Part shown: positions 26,780-33,689 of the stretch, in pieces
Numbering within the stretch: position 1 is the stretch's first letter
How the letters are laid out: every line of letters starts with the position of its first letter
Source of the DNA: Dysgonamonadaceae bacterium
GTDB taxonomy: Bacteria; Bacteroidota; Bacteroidia; Bacteroidales; Azobacteroidaceae
Assembly (NCBI GenBank): GCA_031257875.1
Contig: JAIRNV010000135.1
Span: 1 to 33,689, forward strand
Direction of reading: 5' to 3'
Length of the DNA: 33,689 nucleotides
Made by a program: the position numbers and the translations under genes
The notes under the pieces: generated by a model
What the model saw: the letters and a program-made list of their open reading frames with translations, nothing else
What the model was told of the DNA's origin: nothing
Databases searched by the model: none

Positions 26780-27370
26780 ATGACAAATTGCATCATACCG
26801 CGTTTTTGATGCAGTTCATCAGCGTATTCCATTGATTTCCTTTTTTGCATGCTCTCAGATTGGCAATTCTTTGCAGTCCGTCAATAGACCATCTTTAACC
26901 CGATAATTTTATTCGCTGTTGAATAACATTCCGGTTAGCTGATTCTATAGTTCCCGAACCCATCAGACAGCCTTTCTCCATATAAGTTTTATACTGCATC
27001 CCGCCACTGTTATTCCGTTAATAACCAATCACATCCGTAAGAGCTTTGGCCGACTTGCCATTTCTTTCCTGCCTCCTGTAATTTTGAACTCATGCCGAAT
27101 TTCTTAGTGTGCTGACATGGAACGTGTGCCCTGCCTGCTTCGACTTTCCCGAAACAGGTGTGAAGTTTTTTTTTATTCCTGTTGCACGACACCGCACCCA
27201 GACTTTTTTGCATCATAATACGATTCACATGTTGTGACAGTTTCATAAATTCCGTTTCATACCCGTAGCCGTCCTTGATGGAATCTTTTTTCTCCAGCCA
27301 TATATCCAATTCTTCCGATATGGAGGCCTATATCGCCGCTTTTTCCGTTTCTTTGTTCTTTTTCATTGAT
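26780..27370 (-). pseudogene. Degenerate IS transposase
   Basis: Minus strand reads MQYKTYMEKGCLMGSGTIESANRNVIQQRIKLSG then stop, continuing RWSIDGLQRIANLRACKKGNQWN; N-terminal part in ORF 27010-27309 in another frame. Confidence 0.75.
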
Positions 27371-27473
27371 GATTATGGTAATTATTCGCAGAAGTAATTA
27401 TTTTCCGGATAAGTTGTGCTATTTGTCATACACCCGATTTATCCCGGTGGGAGGCTATGTAATAAATAATCGT

Positions 27474-27481
27474 TATCTTTG
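27474..27481 (+). promoter_or_regulatory. -7 box TATCTTTG for ispH
   Basis: TAnnTTTG 23 bp before ATG 27505. Confidence 0.5.
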
Positions 27482-27504
27482 GCGTCCGTTTAACGGGCAA
27501 TAAG

Positions 27505-28365
27505 ATGAAAACAGTTGAAATAGACGAAGGTTCCGGCTTCTGCTTCGGCGTGGTAAACGCTATTCAAAGCGCTGAAAAAGAACTGGCCGCAGACAAAGAA
27601 CTTTATTGTCTGGGGGATATTGTTCACAACAGTCAGGAAGTCGCCCGTTTGCAGGAAAAAGGCTTGCGCACGATTAACCATGAGGATTTGAAGAACATGC
27701 ACAACAAGCGCGTGCTTTTGCGCGCACACGGCGAACCGCCTTCTACTTACGAAACGGCCGGACAGAATGCCATCCGGATTATCGACGCTACCTGTCCGGT
27801 GGTTTTACAACTGCAAAGAAAAATCCTAAAGCATTACAAAGAAATAGATCCTGTTAATTCCCGGATTGTTATATTCGGGAAAATCGGTCATGCCGAGGTT
27901 AACGGCCTGGTAGGACAAACTGCCGGCAAAGCCATTGTTATTGAGAAAATAGCGGATTTGGATTTGTTGGATTTCAGCAAAAATATATATTTGTTTTCCC
28001 AGACAACAATGTCGGTGCATGATTTTAAGGAAATTGTGGCCGGGATTCAAACCCGGATTCATAAAGGCTCGGATTTCAGGTATTTTGATACTATTTGCCG
28101 GCAGGTGGCCAACCGGATACCGCACATCAGGGAGTTTGCGGCGCGCCATGATTTGATTTTGTTTGTTGCTGGCGAAAAGAGTTCCAACGGGAAAGTGCTT
28201 TTGGGCGAATGTATCAAAGCCAACGCAAATACTTACCTGATTGCCAGTCCCGACGATATTCATCCGCAATGGCTGGAAAACGTAGAATCGGCAGGCATTT
28301 GCGGGGCGACTTCCACCCCCAAATGGCTGATGGAAGATGTTGCACGAAAAATTGAATTACTTTGA
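27505..28365 (+). CDS. ispH: 4-hydroxy-3-methylbut-2-enyl diphosphate reductase
   Basis: '[15 protein letters not shown]', '[13 protein letters not shown]', '[11 protein letters not shown]', '[13 protein letters not shown]', 'SSNGKVLL'. Confidence 0.96.
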   Translation: MKTVEIDEGSGFCFGVVNAIQSAEKELAADKELYCLGDIVHNSQEVARLQEKGLRTINHEDLKNMHNKRVLLRAHGEPPSTYETAGQNAIRIIDATCPVVLQLQRKILKHYKEIDPVNSRIVIFGKIGHAEVNGLVGQTAGKAIVIEKIADLDLLDFSKNIYLFSQTTMSVHDFKEIVAGIQTRIHKGSDFRYFDTICRQVANRIPHIREFAARHDLILFVAGEKSSNGKVLLGECIKANANTYLIASPDDIHPQWLENVESAGICGATSTPKWLMEDVARKIELL

Positions 28366-28646
28366 AAATGAAACGTTTGAATGTTTTTTATTATTTAATA
28401 TCCGTACATTTATCGGGAAACGGCAGGATGCAATATATAAAGATATACATACCGCTCGCCGTTTTGCTGTGGGCCGTTTGTTTTTCAGGAATGCGTGGTC
28501 AGGCTTTCTGCCGGTTTCGGTCAATACAGCCACGAAAGGGACAAAAGGATAATGCCGGGATGGATTAGATAAAATACTTCATACATTTTTCTTCCTAATC
28601 CAAGTATGAAAATGGCCGTTAAATTAATTATACTTTTATTTTTCCC

Positions 28647-29426
28647 CTATTTTATCTTATCCCTCACCCCCTGCAAAAATATCTTCATACCCTCCACATC
28701 CCGCGCTTCTATAATTTTCAGAAGATTGGCCAGTTCTTTTCGGATTTGTTCCAACTGTCCGGGAGTTTTCGGATTAAAAAGAATTTCCGTCAACAAATAA
28801 TCGTCTTCCGAAAGCAGGCCGCGGGCAATATCCATGTGCTTTTTAAACGTAGTTCCAGGCGCCTCCTGATGTTTCATCACAGATGCAAAAACCAGTGTCG
28901 ACGAAAACGGAATGGACAGCGAATAGGCAACCGTTTCGTCATGCTCATCGAAAGTATATTCAAAAATATTCAGTTTCAATGTATTGTACAAATCCCTGAA
29001 AAAGACTTTTCCCAAATGGGAAGATTCGGAAATAATAATGGCATTCTCGGATGAAAGATTGCCTAAAGAGGCAAAAGTCGGCCCGAACATCGGATGCGTG
29101 GAAACATAAGGCCTTCCCGTTTTTTTGTAAAACGCTTTCAGTCCCGTCTTTACGGATGCGATGTCCGAAATAATACAGGACGCCGGAACAAAAGGCAACG
29201 CTTGATGAAACGCCTCAACCGTATACCGGACGGTAGCGGCATTAATCAATATTTCCGGTTGGAAATCCCTGATTTCTTCCGGTTGACTCATCCGGATGCA
29301 ATTGTAGGTAAAGCGCAATTTTTCGGGATTCGGGTCGAAAATGGCAACTTCATGCGTAAAACTTAGTACGTCGGCGAAGAAAGAACCCATTTTTCCTGCG
29401 CCTAAAATTTGGATTTTCATAATCAA
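28647..29426 (-). CDS. tyrA: Prephenate dehydrogenase
   Basis: 'ILGAGKMGSFFADVL', 'ISDIASVKTGLKAFY', 'STHPMFGPTFASL'. Confidence 0.88.
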   Translation of the reverse strand: MIMKIQILGAGKMGSFFADVLSFTHEVAIFDPNPEKLRFTYNCIRMSQPEEIRDFQPEILINAATVRYTVEAFHQALPFVPASCIISDIASVKTGLKAFYKKTGRPYVSTHPMFGPTFASLGNLSSENAIIISESSHLGKVFFRDLYNTLKLNIFEYTFDEHDETVAYSLSIPFSSTLVFASVMKHQEAPGTTFKKHMDIARGLLSEDDYLLTEILFNPKTPGQLEQIRKELANLLKIIEARDVEGMKIFLQGVRDKIK

Positions 29427-29433
29427 TTACGAA

Positions 29434-30501
29434 TTACTTATTCAACACTTCTATCTGCTGTCGAATAGATTCTTCATGAATAGCTTCCAGAACCGTTTTC
29501 ATAAACCCGGCGCCGATTCCCATTTTTTCAGCCTGCGAAACCCTGTTTTCCAGAATTTCATCATAGCGAACGGTTTGCAGTACAGGCATATTATGCTCCT
29601 TTTTGTATTGTCCGATTTCTTTGGAAATGCGCATCCGTTTGGCTAAAATACCGAGCAGTTCATTGTCGATTTCGTCAATTTCCTGCCGGAGTTGCACCAG
29701 ATTTTCCGTCGTCTGTTTCGTTTCCCGGACAACAAGCATACTCAAAATGTAAGAAAGAACATCCGGCGTAATTTGCTGATCCTTGTCGCTCCAGGCGCAG
29801 TCCGGATCGCAGTGCGATTCGATAATCAGGCCGTCGTAGTTCAGGTCCATGGCTTGCTGGCTGATAGGAGCGATTAATTCGCGCTTCCCTCCGATATGAC
29901 TTGGGTCGGAAAAGATCGGCAGGCTCGGAATCCGTCGTTTCAATTCAATCGGAACGTGCCACTGAGGATGGTTGCGGTACAGTTTTTTATCATACGTACT
30001 GAATCCCCTGTGAATTACGCCGATTTTCCGAATCCCTGCGTTGTACATTCTTTCGATAGCGCCAATCCACAGTTCCAAATCGGGATTCACCGGATTTTTA
30101 ATCAGCACAACTCCCGTAAAGCCGGAAACCTGCAAGGCTTCGGCAATTTCCTGAACCGCAAAAGGATTGACGGAAGTCCGGGCGCCCACCCAAATAATGT
30201 CAATGCCATGCTTAACGGCTTCAAATACATGGCTTTTATTGGCGACTTCCGTAGCCGTATACATGCCGGTTTCCCGTTTCACTCGCTGTAACCAGGAAAG
30301 GCCTTCCGAACCGACGCCTTCAAATCCACCCGGTTTTGTACGCGGTTTCCATATTCCGGCACGGAATATTTTGATTTCCCTCTTTGCCAATTCTTTGGCG
30401 GTTGTCATCACCTGTTCTTCTGTTTCAGCGCTGCACGGGCCTGCGATAATTAGCGGGCGCCGTTCATTGAGGCCAGGTAGTAAGATTGATTCTAATTCCA
30501 T
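29434..30501 (-). CDS. Bifunctional DAHP synthase / chorismate mutase
   Basis: 'IIAGPCSAETEEQVM', 'RAGIWKPRTKPGGFEGVG', C-terminal 'RQEIDEIDNELLGILAKRMRISKEIGQYKKEHN' chorismate mutase. Confidence 0.94.
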   Translation of the reverse strand: MELESILLPGLNERRPLIIAGPCSAETEEQVMTTAKELAKREIKIFRAGIWKPRTKPGGFEGVGSEGLSWLQRVKRETGMYTATEVANKSHVFEAVKHGIDIIWVGARTSVNPFAVQEIAEALQVSGFTGVVLIKNPVNPDLELWIGAIERMYNAGIRKIGVIHRGFSTYDKKLYRNHPQWHVPIELKRRIPSLPIFSDPSHIGGKRELIAPISQQAMDLNYDGLIIESHCDPDCAWSDKDQQITPDVLSYILSMLVVRETKQTTENLVQLRQEIDEIDNELLGILAKRMRISKEIGQYKKEHNMPVLQTVRYDEILENRVSQAEKMGIGAGFMKTVLEAIHEESIRQQIEVLNK

Positions 30502-30512
30502 AATTTTTTTTC

Positions 30513-30543
30513 AGGTAAAAGGTGAAAGGTAAAGGGTGAAAGG
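30513..30543. repeat. Flanking purine-word repeat (aggtaaaaggtgaaaggtaaagggtgaaagg)
   Basis: Inverse of 30943-30967. Confidence 0.85.
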
Positions 30544-30548
30544 CCGGC

Positions 30549-30914
30549 TTATCCGTTTTTCCTGTACATAATCAATTTATGTAACATTTTTGATATGCAT
30601 TCGGTCTTTTCCACTAATACCATTCCATCTTCTTTTAATAAATAATTTAATTTTATTGATAAATATAATTGCGTTCTTAACTCTGCACATGAGCCTTTGG
30701 CAATGTACATGAATTGAACAAATTCTCTATTTGTCTGTCTTTCATATCCTTCAGCAATATTTGAAGGAACTGAAACAGCAGCTCTCTGCATTTGATCTTT
30801 AAATCCATAATCCTTACATAATTTTAATTTTTCATATACGGAAACAGTCATATTCATAGCATCTTTCCACACTTGTAAATCTTCAAATCTTTTTACTTCC
30901 CTGTTCATAATCAC
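30549..30914 (-). CDS. Four-helix-bundle protein (23S rRNA IVP / S23 family)
   Basis: 'FEDLQVWKDAMNMTVSVYE', 'YGFKDQMQRAAVSVPSNIAEGYERQTNREFVQFMYIAKGSCAELRTQL'. Confidence 0.95.
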   Translation of the reverse strand: MIMNREVKRFEDLQVWKDAMNMTVSVYEKLKLCKDYGFKDQMQRAAVSVPSNIAEGYERQTNREFVQFMYIAKGSCAELRTQLYLSIKLNYLLKEDGMVLVEKTECISKMLHKLIMYRKNG

Positions 30915-30942
30915 ACTTCCAATTAAATACGTACCCTCCCCG

Positions 30943-30967
30943 CCTTTTACCCTTCACCCTTCACCCC
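30943..30967. repeat. Flanking pyrimidine-word repeat (ccttttacccttcacccttcacccc)
   Basis: Inverse of 30513-30543. Confidence 0.85.
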
Positions 30968-32126
30968 TGATCCGTTCCAAAGCCTCCTGCAATTTCTCAT
31001 CTTTGCAACAAAGCGAAATCCGGATGTAACGGTTACCGTTACTGCCGAAAATGAATCCGGGGGCGATAAAAACACGGGCGCCGTACAGAATCCGGTCTGC
31101 CAATTCTCCGCTATCCGCGTATTTATCGGGGATTTTTCCCCAAAGAAACATACCGGACTGTTTCGGGTCGAACCGGCAACCGAGCGTGTTCATAATCTCT
31201 TCGGCAATCTTTCGCCTTCTCCGGTATACTTCATTCATGGACGAATACCATTCTTTGGGAGCTTGCAGGGCTTGCGCCGCCGCCAGCATCATCGGTTTGA
31301 ACTGTCCGCTGTCGATATTGCTTTTCACTTTCAAAACCCACCGGACAAACTGCGCATTGGAGGCAAGCATGGCGATACGCCAGCCCGGCATATTTTGCGA
31401 TTTGCTCAAAGAGTTCATTTCGATACAGACCTCTTTGGCTCCTTCGATTGACAGTATACTCTCCGGACGGTCATTCAAAATAAAACTGTAAGGATTGTCA
31501 TTACAGATAATTATCTTGTGTTTATGCCCGAAATCAACTAATTTTCGATAAAGTTCAAGCGTAGCCGGAGCGCCGGTCGGCATGTGGGGATAATTGACCC
31601 ACATGAGTTTAACATTTGATAAATCAAGTTGCTCCAAAGCATTGAAATCCGGTTGCCAGTCATTTTCTTCTTTCAAATCGTAAGGAATGATTCGAGCTTC
31701 GACCAGATTACCGACCGAAGTGTAAGTCGGATACCCCGGATTGGGCGTCAAAACGCCGTCGCCGGGATTGAGGAAAGCCATGGAAATATGCAAAATCCCT
31801 TCCTTGGAGCCGATTAACGGTTGAATTTCCGTGTCGGGATTCAAATCCACATCATACCACTGTTTGTACCAGCCGGCAAACGCCTTGCGCAATTCGGGAA
31901 TGCCCGCATAAGGCTGATAACCGTGTGAATCGGCTTTTCGCGCCGATTTGCACAAAGTCTCAATGGCTTCTTCCGAAGGCGGCAAGTCAGGGCTGCCTAC
32001 GCCCAAACTGATTACATCCAGTCCTTTCGCGTTCATCTCTGCAATTTCCTTCAGTTTTTTGGAAAAATAATATTCACTGACCGAATGTAACCGCCGGGAC
32101 GGCTCTATTTTTTTTGTCATATCCAT
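30954..32126 (-). CDS. Class I/II aminotransferase (aromatic operon)
   Basis: 'ISLGVGSPDLPPS', 'NPGYPTYTSVGNLVEA', 'MNSLSKSQNMPGWRIAMLASN'. Confidence 0.92.
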   Translation of the reverse strand: MDMTKKIEPSRRLHSVSEYYFSKKLKEIAEMNAKGLDVISLGVGSPDLPPSEEAIETLCKSARKADSHGYQPYAGIPELRKAFAGWYKQWYDVDLNPDTEIQPLIGSKEGILHISMAFLNPGDGVLTPNPGYPTYTSVGNLVEARIIPYDLKEENDWQPDFNALEQLDLSNVKLMWVNYPHMPTGAPATLELYRKLVDFGHKHKIIICNDNPYSFILNDRPESILSIEGAKEVCIEMNSLSKSQNMPGWRIAMLASNAQFVRWVLKVKSNIDSGQFKPMMLAAAQALQAPKEWYSSMNEVYRRRRKIAEEIMNTLGCRFDPKQSGMFLWGKIPDKYADSGELADRILYGARVFIAPGFIFGSNGNRYIRISLCCKDEKLQEALERIRGEG

Positions 32127-32155
32127 TTTTTTTTAGTTGTTTACTCATTTACTTG

Positions 32156-33016
32156 TTAACTCGTTAACTCATTTATATTGTTTTCTTTATATTCGCCTAA
32201 AATCTTAAAATCTCTCATCAAAGGGCGGGCAGCATCCAGTCCCTGCTTGTAATTCAAGATATCCGGGAAAGTCAGATCAATGTAAAACAAATACTCCCAT
32301 TCGCAGCCTAAAATCGGTAAAGACTGTATTTTAGTCAGATTTAAGTTGTAGAAATAGAAAATAGTCAATATTTTAGACAAACTTCCTTCCGTGTGCGGAA
32401 GGGTGAAAACAAGCGATGATTTGTTGATTTCGCCGCTTTTGACCAAATCGTCGGCTATCCAACGGTTTGAAATCAACAGAAAACGGGTAAAATTCCGTTT
32501 ATTCGTCTCTATGCCTTCTTCCAGGACCTGCAAACCGTAGCGTTCGGCAGCATACCGGCTGCATATTGCCGCATGTCCTTTCAGTTGATTTTCGGCAATG
32601 ATTTTCGCGCTTAACGCCGTATCTTCCTCTTCCACAATTTTTACCTTATGAAGCGTATTCAAATAATCGGCGCATTGCATCAAAGCAATCGGGTGGGAAT
32701 TTACTTCGCTGACCGTTTCTGCGGATTCGCCAGGCAGGACGGCAAAACTGTGGGTGATGCGGATTTTCTGTTCGCCGACAACCACTAAATCACTTTCCCT
32801 GATAAGTTCGTGATTTTGCAGCAAACTTCCCGCGATTGTATTCTCTATCGCCATGATACCGATAATATTCGGATCTTTTTTCACGGCGGCAATCACATCC
32901 TTGAACTGATTACAGGGAAGAATCCCAATATTTTCTTCCCCTTTTTCTTTGAAAAACCTGCGCGCGGCTATCTCATGCCAGGCGCCTTCGATTCCCTGAA
33001 TAGCAACTGTTTTCAT
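32156..33016 (-). CDS. pheA: Prephenate dehydratase
   Basis: 'VAIQGIEGAWHEIAARRFF', 'IMAIENTIAGSLLQNHELI', 'NFTRFLLISN', ACT 'SLVFTLPHTEGSLSKIL'; start MKTVAIQ at 33016. Confidence 0.93.
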   Translation of the reverse strand: MKTVAIQGIEGAWHEIAARRFFKEKGEENIGILPCNQFKDVIAAVKKDPNIIGIMAIENTIAGSLLQNHELIRESDLVVVGEQKIRITHSFAVLPGESAETVSEVNSHPIALMQCADYLNTLHKVKIVEEEDTALSAKIIAENQLKGHAAICSRYAAERYGLQVLEEGIETNKRNFTRFLLISNRWIADDLVKSGEINKSSLVFTLPHTEGSLSKILTIFYFYNLNLTKIQSLPILGCEWEYLFYIDLTFPDILNYKQGLDAARPLMRDFKILGEYKENNINELTS

Positions 33017-33026
33017 CTTTACGCAA

Positions 33027-33062
33027 TTAAATTCAAAAAAAAAATCCCGCCGTTCTCGACAG
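33027..33062 (-). terminator. Rho-independent terminator (attenuator) before pheA
   Basis: Minus strand AAATCCTGTCG-AGAA-CGGCGGGATTT followed by T-run; 11-bp stem with two G-U. Confidence 0.85.
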
Positions 33063-33120
33063 GATTTTATATTCATTTTATAACATATATTTTTTGTTTT
33101 TTATCATACAAAACCCTGTT

Positions 33121-33177
33121 TTACTCTTTATTAAAGTAAAAGTAATAAAAGGAATATGTAAAATAAAAATGATTCAT
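33121..33177 (-). CDS. Phe/Tyr-rich leader peptide of the aromatic operon
   Basis: ATGAATCATTTTTATTTTACATATTCCTTTTATTACTTTTACTTTAATAAAGAGTAA = MNHFYFTYSFYYFYFNKE*. Confidence 0.82.
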   Translation of the reverse strand: MNHFYFTYSFYYFYFNKE

Positions 33178-33205
33178 CGCTTGTTTGTTGTTACAAATTC
33201 GGGTG

Positions 33206-33213
33206 CAAATGTA
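33206..33213 (-). promoter_or_regulatory. -7 box (TACATTTG on minus) for the leader/pheA transcript
   Basis: TAnnTTTG 28 bp upstream of leader ATG. Confidence 0.55.
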
Positions 33214-33308
33214 ATCAATTTTTTTAACATACAAGTTATTGATGAATAAAAATTGCATTGCGCGACCTGTCATTCAAATGTGTGACATTTCTATTTAAAC
33301 CACAAAGG

Positions 33309-33363
33309 GGCAAAAGTCGCACAAAGGAGTTTCACAAAATCAACCTTTGTGCGACTTTATGCC
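33309..33363. repeat. Inverted repeat GGCAAAAGTCGCACAAAGG...CCTTTGTGCGACTTTATGCC
   Basis: About 19-bp arms with one mismatch/indel. Confidence 0.85.
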
Positions 33364-33689
33364 TTTATAGAATTCACCCATACACATCTTTTTTATTCCG
33401 GAATTGATTGTTTTTTGGCAGTGATTTAAAAAGTATGCTATAATAATTAAATATGTGTGAAAAATATAACCTAAACTGTTTATAGCTGCATATTTTTTAC
33501 ATCACCACCCATTTTTTTATGTGAAATAATTTGGATGGGAACATGGAATTCACCCATCATTATTCTAAAAATTTTTTTTCAAAATATACTTTGTATTTTT
33601 ACATCGAAAATTTTTAGAACCGGGAGTATATTTCGATTTAAATCAATGATTTAAATAAGAATCAAGAGTTGATTCCGATTTAAATCATT

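Noticed and set aside
28337-28568. Small ORFs downstream of ispH as genes
   Set aside because: Signal-peptide-like start (IYIPLAVLLWAVCFSGMRGQAF) followed by frame changes; at most an exported-protein remnant, not supportable as a CDS.
32156-33076. pheA starting at MNIKSCRERRDFFFEFNCVK (ORF-track start)
   Set aside because: The first 20 codons coincide with the rho-independent terminator hairpin and T-run; MKTVAIQ at 33016 is the homologous start.
33460-33689. Repeated gatttaaatca words at the right edge as a CRISPR leader/array
   Set aside because: Low-complexity AT-rich words, no regular repeat-spacer pattern and truncated by the window end.

Overview
Bacteroidetes-type (probably Bacteroidales) 33.7-kb window; the lineage is inferred from gene content and TAnnTTTG -7 boxes. 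From left to right: (1) hairpin-rich repeats and an outer-membrane beta-barrel protein. (2) A minus-strand copper efflux operon: HYC_CC_PP-like protein, CusA-type RND pump, GxxExxY cassette, CopA-type P-ATPase, CusC-type OMF, and CusB-type adaptor with an extra C-terminal HMA domain. (3) A decaying cluster with ThiF/E1-like protein, LuxR-HTH regulator, GNAT-like acyltransferase, ketoacyl-ACP synthase III remnant, TolC/HlyD remnants and four intact ABC exporter genes. Three promoter-region copies of one operator palindrome (TACCCA-TT-TGGGTA) link the cluster, and several of its genes show internal deletions. (4) A divergent pair of AAA-ATPase/partner modules: one ATPase + DUF4435/TOPRIM-like (PARIS-like), one ATPase + small PD-(D/E)XK-like protein. 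(5) A GT4 glycosyltransferase, a 3x42-bp repeat, a dead IS transposase and ispH. (6) A minus-strand aromatic amino-acid operon (pheA, aminotransferase, four-helix-bundle cassette, DAHP synthase-chorismate mutase, tyrA). Its leader encodes an 18-aa peptide, MNHFYFTYSFYYFYFNKE (10/18 Phe or Tyr), followed by a rho-independent terminator and a mutually exclusive antiterminator: a textbook-style attenuator. Other highlights are unrelated perfect palindromes spaced exactly 41 bp apart at two loci, and two small 'passenger' genes flanked by inverted word-repeats inside operons. No database search was possible; family calls come from motif recognition.
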